From Alphaproteobacteria bacterium (GTDB taxonomy: Bacteria; Pseudomonadota; Alphaproteobacteria; Puniceispirillales; UBA1172), in the NCBI GenBank assembly GCA_023259875.1, contig JALRFL010000045.1, forward strand, positions 1 through 23,825: a DNA stretch of 23,825 nucleotides, read 5' to 3'. Of this stretch, positions 6,373 to 13,187 are shown piece after piece. The notes beneath the pieces are model-generated. The model saw nothing but the letters and a program-made list of their open reading frames with translations. It did no database searches and was not told where the DNA came from. A program made the position numbers and the translations under genes. Each line of letters begins with the position of its first letter. Positions within the stretch are counted from its first letter, which is position 1.

Positions 6373-8280
6373 CTAGGTTTTATCATGAAACCAATGATAA
6401 ATGATATCTGCGACTTGCCTTGATATGCCATTAACTTTCATGAGATCGGGAATATCCGCCCTTGCCACCGCTTTTGCGGACCCAAAATGGGTCAGCAAGG
6501 CTTTTTTGCGTTTTGCCCCAATGCCGGGAACAGGATCAAGGGGGTTGCTGGTTTGGGCGGCTTTGCGTCTAGCGCGATGCGCCCCAATGGCAAAACGGTG
6601 GGCTTCATCCCTAAGGCGTTGCAGAAAATGCATAACAGGGGTGTTTTCGGGCAAAGTGAAACTGTCTTTTCCTGATTGGTGAAACTCCTCCCTGCCAGCG
6701 TTTCGGTCAGGCCCTTTTGAGATGGCCACCAAAGGGATATTTTCAATGCCAAGGGTCTCAAGCACCTCAACCGCGGATGATAATTGCCCCTTGCCGCCAT
6801 CAAGCAAAACGAGATCAGGCCAAAGACCAGTTTGACGCTCAGGGTCATCGCGCATGGCTCTGGTAAATCGGCGGTTAAGCATTTCGCGCATCATGGCAAA
6901 GTCGTCACCACCAATCCCATCTTTCGCGGTTTCCATGTTGAACTTGCGGTAATGGGGTTTCAGAAACCCGTCTTCCCCGGCCACAATCATTGCCCCAACT
7001 GCGTGTCGGCCTTGGATATGAGAGTTATCATAAACTTCGATGCGTTGTGGGCGTTCATCCAGATCAAACAGCTCTTGCACCTCATCCAGCATTTTGCGTT
7101 GGGTTGTGCTGGCGGTCAGCTCACGCGCAAGCGCTTCGCTTGCGTTGCGTTCCGCCATTGCCATCATCTTGCGTCTCTGCCCACGCGCAGGCACAGAAAT
7201 ATTGACTTTTCGCCCAGCTTTATTGCCAAGCGCTTCAGCCAGCAAATCTGCGTTTTCCACCTCTTGATTGACGAGCAATTCTGGGGGCGGTGGTTTGTCA
7301 TCATAAAACTGTCCGATAAACGCGGCCATAATCTCTGATGCGGTATCATCTTGATCATGGCGCGGAAAATACGCACGGTTTCCAAAATTAGAACCATTGC
7401 GCATGAAAAACACTTGAACACAGCTTCGTCCGGCCTTTTGCTGAAGCGCAATGATATCTGCGTTTAACTCCCCCGGCAGATTGATATCTTGATGCGCTTG
7501 GATTTGGGTCAAGGCGCGAATACGGTTACGCCATAAAGCCGCCGTTTCAAAATCCAGTTTATCCGCGGCATCGTGCATATATGTTGCAAACTCTTCTTGC
7601 ACCGCGCGAGATTCGCCATTGAGAAACCGCAACGCCAAATCTACCTGAGCTTGATAATCTTCGGGGCTAACTTTATTTGTGCAAGGCGCGGTGCAACGCT
7701 TAATCTGATATTGCAGGCATGGCCTTGAACGGGTTGAGAACATGGCATCGGTGCAATTTCTTAGCAGAAATGCCCGGGTTAATTCGGTCACTGTGCGATT
7801 AACCGCGCTGGCAGAGGCAAAGGGGCCAAACCACCATGCTTTGCGCTTGCGCGTGCCGCGATGCTTGGCCAGTTGTGGCCAGTCATGGTCACGAGTGATC
7901 ATGATATAGGGAAAGCTTTTGTCATCACGCAGCAAAATATTATAACGCGGCTTGAGGGTTTTGATGAGGTTGCTTTCCAGCAATAGGGCTTCTACCTCGG
8001 TGCGTGTGGTAATAATTTCCATGCTGTGGGTTTCTGCCACCATTCGGGTCAGCCGGTGGCTAAGGGCATTGGCTCGGGTGTAACTCATGACGCGATGCTT
8101 GAGCCCTTTGGCCTTACCCACATAAAGCACTTGAGAATCATGCCCAAGCATACGATACACCCCGGGGCTGGCGTCGAGTTGTTTTGCCATGCTGTTTATC
8201 ACCTTTATCCCACGGTTGAGATCAGGTGGCGGCGGCGAAATTGGCGCGGCGTTAGCAGAGATGGAATCTTGGTCTGTCAT
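6373..8280 (-). CDS. uvrC: Excinuclease ABC subunit C
   Basis: A 635-residue UvrC, the nuclease subunit that cuts both sides of a lesion after UvrB loading in nucleotide excision repair. Domains in order: a proline-rich leader (about 1-30); the GIY-YIG nuclease (SPGVYRML at 38-45, VLYVGKAKGLKHR at 51-63, EALLLESNLIK near 97) for the 3' cut; a cysteine-containing region with CLQYQIKRCTAPC; the UVR helix-hairpin (DKLDFETAALWRNRI), which contacts UvrB; the RNase H-like domain (IEVYDNSHIQG and PDLVLLDGGKGQL) for the 5' cut; and a C-terminal double helix-hairpin-helix (PVPGIGAKRKKALL). The length is normal. It leads the minus-strand uvrC-pgsA-Moco run. No clear ribosome-binding site precedes the ATG, and a start at Met31 is possible. 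I saw no direct-repeat LexA box in front of it. Confidence 0.97.
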   Translation of the reverse strand: MTDQDSISANAAPISPPPPDLNRGIKVINSMAKQLDASPGVYRMLGHDSQVLYVGKAKGLKHRVMSYTRANALSHRLTRMVAETHSMEIITTRTEVEALLLESNLIKTLKPRYNILLRDDKSFPYIMITRDHDWPQLAKHRGTRKRKAWWFGPFASASAVNRTVTELTRAFLLRNCTDAMFSTRSRPCLQYQIKRCTAPCTNKVSPEDYQAQVDLALRFLNGESRAVQEEFATYMHDAADKLDFETAALWRNRIRALTQIQAHQDINLPGELNADIIALQQKAGRSCVQVFFMRNGSNFGNRAYFPRHDQDDTASEIMAAFIGQFYDDKPPPPELLVNQEVENADLLAEALGNKAGRKVNISVPARGQRRKMMAMAERNASEALARELTASTTQRKMLDEVQELFDLDERPQRIEVYDNSHIQGRHAVGAMIVAGEDGFLKPHYRKFNMETAKDGIGGDDFAMMREMLNRRFTRAMRDDPERQTGLWPDLVLLDGGKGQLSSAVEVLETLGIENIPLVAISKGPDRNAGREEFHQSGKDSFTLPENTPVMHFLQRLRDEAHRFAIGAHRARRKAAQTSNPLDPVPGIGAKRKKALLTHFGSAKAVARADIPDLMKVNGISRQVADIIYHWFHDKT

Positions 8281-8360
8281 GCTATTAATCTAGTGTCATT
8301 ATGCGCAAAAGGCTAATGTTCCTGTCATCATATCACTAGCGAATCGCGAAAAGAAATCTC

Positions 8361-8379
8361 ATCCACGGATTCTGTGGAT
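8361..8379. repeat. Inverted repeat ATCCAC/GTGGAT
   Basis: Arms ATCCAC (8361-8366) and GTGGAT (8374-8379) are perfect complements with a 7-base spacer. The right arm is inside the DnaA box at 8373-8381, and the left arm is a degenerate DnaA box in the opposite orientation with two mismatches to consensus, so the symmetry may simply reflect facing boxes. Confidence 0.6.
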
Positions 8380-8381
8380 AA
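8373..8381 (-). promoter_or_regulatory. DnaA box (TTATCCACA)
   Basis: The minus strand reads TTATCCACA, the highest-affinity DnaA-box sequence known from E. coli oriC. It lies about 95 bases upstream of the uvrC start codon and 12 bases from a second box in the same orientation. Occupancy by DnaA is inferred. Confidence 0.6.
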
Positions 8382-8384
8382 CTT

Positions 8385-8393
8385 TGTGTATAA
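8385..8393 (-). promoter_or_regulatory. DnaA box (TTATACACA)
   Basis: The minus strand reads TTATACACA, a full match to the TTATNCACA consensus, in the same orientation as the box at 8373-8381 and 12 bases away. This places the two sites roughly one helical turn apart, a spacing that favours cooperative DnaA binding. Confidence 0.6.
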
Positions 8394-8443
8394 GTTTCGT
8401 TTCAGTGGTCATGAATCGAGAAATTCTGCCAACATCATAAATT

Positions 8444-8460
8444 TGCCTATAATTTAGGCA
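8444..8460. repeat. Inverted repeat TGCCTA/TAGGCA
   Basis: Perfect 6-bp arms (8444-8449 and 8455-8460) flank a 5-base TAATT centre in the AT-rich part of the uvrC-uvrB gap. A second inverted repeat, ATTGTA (8465-8470) and TACAAT (8482-8487), follows directly. These could be operator sites or small cruciforms; no T-tract suggests a terminator. Confidence 0.5.
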
Positions 8461-8591
8461 TATAATTGTAATATCAATAAATACAATGCTTTACCGTTAA
8501 GGCTTGGCTTGAATTTGTTCAAATCCCTCGTCAAATATTTTTTTTCTTGGTGATTCTGGTTTTCGAAAATACGCTGTTAACAACCTCACGC

Positions 8592-8607
8592 CCAATAGGC
8601 CTTTTGG
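8592..8607 (-). repeat. Near-palindrome downstream of uvrB
   Basis: CCAAT-AGGCCT-TTTGG reads as a palindrome with one T/T mismatch. It is about 45 bases beyond the uvrB stop in the direction of transcription and might contribute to transcript 3'-end formation, but no convincing T-run follows on the minus strand. Confidence 0.3.
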
Positions 8608-8620
8608 ATAGGTTTTAAGG

Positions 8621-8637
8621 TTGGTAAATATTGGTAA
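8621..8637. repeat. Tandem TTGGTAA repeat, 10-bp period
   Basis: TTGGTAA occurs at 8621-8627 and again at 8631-8637, exactly 10 bases apart and just beyond the uvrB stop codon. Two copies are too few to call iterons; noted because they are in phase on one DNA face. Confidence 0.4.
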
Positions 8638-8649
8638 GGCTAGGATTTT

Positions 8650-10749
8650 TTAGCGTTTTTTCCGTTGTTTTTCCTGTCGCCGAAAAGCGAGGGCTGGGCC
8701 ACTGCCAATTTCAAGTTCTGATGCTTCAAGCCGACGAATTTCATCACGGATGCGCGCGGCGGTTTCAAATTCTAAATTCGCCGCCGCATTTTGCATATTT
8801 TGCTCAAGTTCAGCGATGGTATCGCGCAAAGATTTGCCCACCATTGGACCTGTATCTGTATCCACCTCAACGCGGTCTGCGCGTTCATGGATAGAATTGA
8901 GAATATCCTTAATCTGTGAATTTACGGTTTCAGGGGTAATGTTGTTGGCAGCGTTGTAAGCCATTTGCTTATCACGGCGTCGCTCGGTTTCGGTAATCGC
9001 GTAATCCATGCTTCCTGTGATGCTGTCGGCATAAAGAATGACCCGACCTTCGATATGACGCGCCGCGCGGCCAATGGTCTGAACCAGAGAGGTCCGTGAA
9101 CGCAAATAGCCTTCTTTATCCGCGTCAAGAATAGCAACCAGCGCACATTCCGGAATATCAAGCCCTTCGCGCAACAGATTGATCCCAATCAGCACATCAA
9201 AAACCCCTAACCTCAGATCACGGATAATTTCAATGCGCTCTAGGGTTTCCACATCGGAATGCATATAGCGGACTTTAATCCCTGCTTCGTGCATATATTC
9301 GGTCAGGTCTTCGGCCATTTTTTTAGTCAATGTGGTGATCAGCACACGCTGTTTTTTTGCCGCCGCCTCACGGCATTCAGCTATCACATCATCCACTTGG
9401 TGTTCGGTGGGGCGGATAACACATTGCGGGTCAATAAGCCCTGTGGGGCGGACAATCTGTTCCACAAAGACGCCGCCAGTTTGTTCCATTTCCCATGTCC
9501 CCGGGGGTGCGGAAACATAGATCGTCTGGGGGCGAAATGCATCCCATTCTTCAAATTTCAAGGGGCGGTTATCAAGGCATGATGGCAAGCGAAAGCCATA
9601 TTCGGATAAGGTGGATTTGCGTGCCCTATCGCCTTTATACATGGCGCCAATTTGCGGCACGGTGACATGGCTCTCATCTAAGAATAACAGGGCATCTTCA
9701 GGCAGATATTCAAATAAGGTGGGCGGCGGTTCCCCCGGCCCACGCCCAGAAAGATAGCGAGAATAGTTTTCAATGCCGTTGCAGACACCCGTAGCCTCAA
9801 TCATCTCAAGATCAAAATTGGTGCGTTGTTCTAGCCGCTGGGCTTCAAGAAGGCGTCCAGCCTGTTCCAATTCATGCAACCGGCTTTTTAATTCCACGCG
9901 AATATTCTTGGTCGCTTGCTGGAGCGTGGGTTTAGGCGTGACATAATGCGAATTGGCAAAAACCCTTACTTGATCCAGATCATCATCTTTCTGTCCGGTT
10001 AAGGGGTCAAAGCTGGTGATGGCCTCAATCTCATCCCCAAACAGGGAAATTCGCCATGCGCTAACCTCAAGGTGGGCAGGAAAGATTTCCACCACATCTC
10101 CTCGCACCCGAAAACAACCGCGCTGAAACGCCACATCATTTCGCGCATATTGCAATTCCGTCAGTTGCCGCAACAGGTGTTGGCGTTCAATGCGTTGCCC
10201 CTTAAACAGGCGAATGACCATGCTGGAATAAGTCTCCACCGATCCAATGCCATAAATACAAGACACCGAAGCAACAATGACCACATCGCGCCGTTCAAGC
10301 AGGGCGCGAGTCGCGCTATGGCGCATCCGGTCAATCTGTTCGTTGATGGTGGCCTCTTTTTCGATATAGGTATCGGATCGTGGAACATAGGCCTCAGGCT
10401 GATAATAATCGTAATAAGATACGAAATATTCAACCGCGTTATCGGGGAACAGAGATCGCATCTCACCATAGAGTTGCGCCGCTAGGGTTTTGTTCGGGGC
10501 AAGGATCAGCGAAGGCCGCTGCATTTCAGCAATGACATGAGCCATGGTAAAGGTCTTACCCGACCCTGTGACCCCCAACAGCACCTGATCACGCTCGTCT
10601 CCTTTAAGGCCAGAGAGAAGATCACGAATAGCCGCAGGCTGATCCCCTGCCGGCTTATAATCGGTTTCCAATCTCAGCGGAATATGGTGATCATGCTCAT
10701 CGGCAAAAAGCGGCTGAGGATGCGAAGATGTGATGCGATTATCGTCCAT
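8650..10749 (-). CDS. uvrB: Excinuclease ABC subunit B
   Basis: A 699-residue UvrB, the helicase-like subunit that takes damage from UvrA, verifies it by strand separation and recruits UvrC. Visible parts: Walker A GVTGSGKTFT (about 59-68); the damage-probing beta-hairpin region YYDYYQPEAYVP; LFLDESHVT, the DExH box; helicase motifs V/VI in INLLREGLDIPE and QTIGRAARH; and a C-terminal UVR domain (ELEQNMQNAAANLEFETAA) that pairs with the matching helix of UvrC. The tail is short and basic. The frame extends three codons upstream to a TTG at 10758, but the ATG at 10747-10749 is preferred. It lies directly behind uvrC on the same strand, separated by the AT-rich gap, so two of the three Uvr subunits are neighbours here; uvrA is not in the window. 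No LexA box was evident upstream. Confidence 0.97.
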   Translation of the reverse strand: MDDNRITSSHPQPLFADEHDHHIPLRLETDYKPAGDQPAAIRDLLSGLKGDERDQVLLGVTGSGKTFTMAHVIAEMQRPSLILAPNKTLAAQLYGEMRSLFPDNAVEYFVSYYDYYQPEAYVPRSDTYIEKEATINEQIDRMRHSATRALLERRDVVIVASVSCIYGIGSVETYSSMVIRLFKGQRIERQHLLRQLTELQYARNDVAFQRGCFRVRGDVVEIFPAHLEVSAWRISLFGDEIEAITSFDPLTGQKDDDLDQVRVFANSHYVTPKPTLQQATKNIRVELKSRLHELEQAGRLLEAQRLEQRTNFDLEMIEATGVCNGIENYSRYLSGRGPGEPPPTLFEYLPEDALLFLDESHVTVPQIGAMYKGDRARKSTLSEYGFRLPSCLDNRPLKFEEWDAFRPQTIYVSAPPGTWEMEQTGGVFVEQIVRPTGLIDPQCVIRPTEHQVDDVIAECREAAAKKQRVLITTLTKKMAEDLTEYMHEAGIKVRYMHSDVETLERIEIIRDLRLGVFDVLIGINLLREGLDIPECALVAILDADKEGYLRSRTSLVQTIGRAARHIEGRVILYADSITGSMDYAITETERRRDKQMAYNAANNITPETVNSQIKDILNSIHERADRVEVDTDTGPMVGKSLRDTIAELEQNMQNAAANLEFETAARIRDEIRRLEASELEIGSGPALAFRRQEKQRKKR

Positions 10750-10856
10750 AATGCGCAATATAGAGCATTGATGCTTGATGGTGAATAGCTGGATGAAGTT
10801 TTTACTTGCCAGAGAAGCATCAGGCTTTTACGACATAACCGTAACCCTATGATATC

Positions 10857-10861
10857 GGAGG
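10857..10861 (+). promoter_or_regulatory. Ribosome-binding site deciding the aminotransferase start
   Basis: GGAGG five bases before the ATG at 10867 supports that start over the ATG at 10849, which would place this site inside the coding region. Confidence 0.7.
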
Positions 10862-10866
10862 CCGCT

Positions 10867-12069
10867 ATGGGACTTCTCGCCCCGCGCATGAATGCAATTA
10901 AACCATCACCAACCATTGCTGTGACGACCAAAGCCGCAGAACTGAAAGCGGCAGGGCGCGATATTATCGGGCTTGGCGCAGGTGAGCCTGATTTTGATAC
11001 CCCCGAACATGTTAAAGACGCCGCGCGTCAGGCGATTGCCGATGGCAAGACCAAATATACCGCGGTTGATGGTATCCCCGAACTCAAGGCCGCGATTGTT
11101 GAGAAGTTTAAGCGAGAAAACAACATCACCACCACCACCGCCAATATCACGGTTGGCACAGGTGGCAAACAAGTGCTGTATAACGCGATCATGGCAAGCG
11201 TTGAAGATGGCGATGAGGTGATTATTCCTGCGCCTTATTGGGTGTCTTACCCTGATATTGTTATGCTCGCAGGCGGAAAGCCTGTTTTTGTATCCTGCCC
11301 TGCTAACGCTGGATTTCGGCTATTGCCAGAGCAACTGTCAGAAGCGATTACAGCCAAAACTAAATGGCTGATTCTCAACAGCCCATCTAACCCGACCGGG
11401 GCAGGCTATACCGCGAGTGATCTCACTGCGTTGGCAGAAGTGTTGCGCCAACATCCGCATGTTCATGTGCTTTGTGATGATATGTATGAACATTTGGTTT
11501 ATGGCGATTTTACCTTTGCCACATTGGTTGAGGTTGCCCCTGATCTGCAAGATCGTGTCCTGACCATGAACGGGGTTTCAAAAGCATATTGCATGACCGG
11601 ATGGCGCATTGGTTATGCCACTGGCCCTGCGCCTTTGATTAAGGCCATTGCCACGATTCAATCGCAATCCACATCCAGCCCGAACTCCATTGCCCAACAC
11701 GCGGCGGTGGCGGCGCTGAATGGGTCGTTGGATTTTATGGTCAGCAACCTCAAAGCCTTTAATCAGCGGCGCCAGCTAGTGGTAGATAGCCTAAATACGA
11801 TTGATGGTGTTAGCTGTCCTAACCCTGATGGGGCATTTTATGTGTATCCTTCGGTTGCTGGGGTCATTGGCCGCAAACGCCCGGATGGTCAAGTGATTGC
11901 CAATGATAGCGATTATGTGACTTGGCTGTTAGAAGATGGGGGTGTCGCGGCGGTGCAAGGCGCAGCCTTTGGGCTTGAGCCGCATTTCCGCATCTCTTAT
12001 GCCACCAGCACAGAAGCCCTTGAAGATGCTTGCCGGCGGATAAAGGCTTCGACCGAAAAACTATCCTAA
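10867..12069 (+). CDS. aspC: Class I aminotransferase, aspartate aminotransferase type
   Basis: A 400-residue fold-type I PLP enzyme of the prokaryotic Ib aspartate aminotransferase group, interconverting aspartate and 2-oxoglutarate with oxaloacetate and glutamate. Seen: IIGLGAGEPDFDTP and KYTAVDGIPELKAAI in the N-terminal substrate region, GGKQVLYNAI for the phosphate loop, NSPSNPTG with Asn175, CDDMYEHLVY with the pyridine-binding Asp and Tyr, the Schiff-base lysine Lys239 in MNGVSKAYCMTGWRIGYA, and the C-terminal FRISYATS arginine that holds the substrate carboxylate. Some members of this group also act on prephenate or aromatic substrates, which sequence inspection cannot exclude. It is monocistronic, divergent from uvrB, with msrP 149 bases downstream on the same strand. 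Confidence 0.92.
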   Translation: MGLLAPRMNAIKPSPTIAVTTKAAELKAAGRDIIGLGAGEPDFDTPEHVKDAARQAIADGKTKYTAVDGIPELKAAIVEKFKRENNITTTTANITVGTGGKQVLYNAIMASVEDGDEVIIPAPYWVSYPDIVMLAGGKPVFVSCPANAGFRLLPEQLSEAITAKTKWLILNSPSNPTGAGYTASDLTALAEVLRQHPHVHVLCDDMYEHLVYGDFTFATLVEVAPDLQDRVLTMNGVSKAYCMTGWRIGYATGPAPLIKAIATIQSQSTSSPNSIAQHAAVAALNGSLDFMVSNLKAFNQRRQLVVDSLNTIDGVSCPNPDGAFYVYPSVAGVIGRKRPDGQVIANDSDYVTWLLEDGGVAAVQGAAFGLEPHFRISYATSTEALEDACRRIKASTEKLS

Positions 12070-12087
12070 GATCACGATAATGTGATC
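12070..12087 (+). terminator. Hairpin directly after the aminotransferase stop
   Basis: GATCAC (12070-12075) and GTGATC (12082-12087) form a perfect 6-bp stem with a 6-base loop starting at the base after the stop codon. No T-run follows, so this may slow decay of the 3' end or act weakly as a terminator rather than be a canonical intrinsic one. Confidence 0.35.
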
Positions 12088-12100
12088 GCCGATAGGGTGT

Positions 12101-12157
12101 TGAGGTCTTATCTTGGCCGCAATTTGCTCTATACTTTTGTTTGTTTTTAAGACCTCA
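12101..12157. repeat. Perfect 10-bp inverted repeat upstream of msrP
   Basis: TGAGGTCTTA at 12101-12110 and TAAGACCTCA at 12148-12157 are exact reverse complements, separated by 37 bases that include TATACT (12130-12135) and a T-rich stretch (12136-12148). It lies between the aminotransferase and msrP, ending 61 bases before the msrP start. It may be a pair of operator half-sites around the msrP promoter or a long-loop RNA stem. Confidence 0.65.
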
Positions 12158-12203
12158 TGGCATCAGGCTATGGGTGATGGGAAGCGAAAGACAGGCAAGG
12201 GCA

Positions 12204-12209
12204 AAGGAG
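12204..12209 (+). promoter_or_regulatory. Ribosome-binding site of msrP
   Basis: AAGGAG nine bases before the ATG at 12219 supports that start, which also yields the usual MsrP N-terminus beginning MLIRNK, over the upstream in-frame ATG at 12141. Confidence 0.65.
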
Positions 12210-12218
12210 CATGAAGCG

Positions 12219-13172
12219 ATGTTGATCAGAAATAAACAAAGCTGGGAAATGCCAGAACATATGGCAACACCCGAAGATGTCTATCTCAACCGGAGGCAAA
12301 TCCTTGCCGCGATGGGGTTTGGCTTAGCGGCTGGTATGGGGATTATGCCTAAACTTGCCGCCGCGGCTATTGAGGGATTTCCAGCCAAGCGTAACCCTTC
12401 CTTCACCTTAGACCGCGATCTTACCCCCGAAGATGAGGCCACCTCCTATACCAATTTTTATGAGTTTGGATCATCCAAGAATATCTCGCGTAAGGCCAAA
12501 CGGCTAAAGCCTGATCCTTGGAGTCTCACCATTGATGGTATGGTTGAGGAAAAGATTACTATTAATGCCGATGAACTTATCAAAAAACTAGGCGATCAAG
12601 AAGAACGGCTATATCGTCACCGCTGTGTTGAGGCATGGGCAATGGCGGTGCCATGGACAGGCATACCATTAGAAAAGCTCGTGCGTTTTGCCCGTCCTAC
12701 CGCATCAGCAAAATATCTTCGTTTTGAAACATTTCACAATCCGGATATTGCCCCGGGTCAGCGCCAACAGTGGTATCCATGGCCCTATGTTGAGGGCATC
12801 ACCGTTGATGAGGCGATGAATGTCCTGCCCATGCTGGTGACTGGGATTTATGGCAAGGCTTTACCCAATCAAAATGGCGCGCCTATTCGTATCATCCTGC
12901 CGTGGAAATATGGCTTTAAGTCGATTAAATCTATCAGCCGCATTACCTTTACCGATGAAAAACCAGTGAGCTTTTGGGAAGAATTGCAAGCCAAAGAATA
13001 TGGCTTTTGGGCCAATGTTAATCCCGAATATGACCACCCAAGATGGAGCCAAAAGACCGAGCGTCTATTAGGAAGTGGTGAGCGTGTGCCGACCCAGCTT
13101 TATAACGGATATGCCGAGCAAGTTGCTGGTCTTTACGCCAATATGCCGCAAGACCGCAGCCTATTTTTCTAG
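12219..13172 (+). CDS. msrP: Protein-methionine-sulfoxide reductase catalytic subunit MsrP
   Basis: A 317-residue periplasmic molybdoenzyme (YedY family) that repairs oxidised methionines in envelope proteins. The N-terminus carries a Tat signal, NRRQILAAMGFGLAAGMGI, with the twin arginines at about residues 25-26, so the folded, cofactor-loaded protein would be exported. The Mo-binding cysteine is Cys136 in RHRCVEAWAMAVPWTG, in the sulfite-oxidase fold; the family features ETFHNPDIAPGQ and LPWKYGFKSIKSI follow. Family members bind Mo-molybdopterin without a nucleotide. The usual partner MsrQ, a haem membrane protein that feeds electrons, is not adjacent: the next gene is on the other strand and unrelated. 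The moaD/moaE/moeA genes of cofactor synthesis lie about 7 kb away in this window. Confidence 0.94.
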   Translation: MLIRNKQSWEMPEHMATPEDVYLNRRQILAAMGFGLAAGMGIMPKLAAAAIEGFPAKRNPSFTLDRDLTPEDEATSYTNFYEFGSSKNISRKAKRLKPDPWSLTIDGMVEEKITINADELIKKLGDQEERLYRHRCVEAWAMAVPWTGIPLEKLVRFARPTASAKYLRFETFHNPDIAPGQRQQWYPWPYVEGITVDEAMNVLPMLVTGIYGKALPNQNGAPIRIILPWKYGFKSIKSISRITFTDEKPVSFWEELQAKEYGFWANVNPEYDHPRWSQKTERLLGSGERVPTQLYNGYAEQVAGLYANMPQDRSLFF

Positions 13173-13187
13173 GGTTTTCATGACTTT

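Larger units (their letters stand above)
8281..8649. other. AT-rich intergenic region between uvrC and uvrB with DnaA-box cluster
   Basis: This 369-bp stretch contains no credible gene and is the longest non-coding gap in the window. By my count 8401-8580 is about one third G+C, well below the flanking genes. It contains two perfect TTATNCACA-type DnaA boxes, a third degenerate one, several inverted repeats, a T8 run with flanking AT-rich sequence near 8537-8546, and a 7-bp tandem repeat near the uvrB end. The left part must include the uvrC promoter; the right part receives the uvrB transcript. It could be a DnaA-controlled promoter, a DnaA titration site or a replication origin; sequence alone does not decide. 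Confidence 0.6.

Noticed and set aside
6784..7338. Long plus-strand open frame opposite uvrC
   Set aside because: It lies fully inside the well-supported uvrC gene, has no ribosome-binding site or recognisable domain, and its composition is what the antisense strand of uvrC would give.
10750..10866. SOS (LexA) box upstream of uvrB or uvrC
   Set aside because: I looked for the alphaproteobacterial GTTC-N7-GTTC direct repeat on both strands in both upstream regions and found none.
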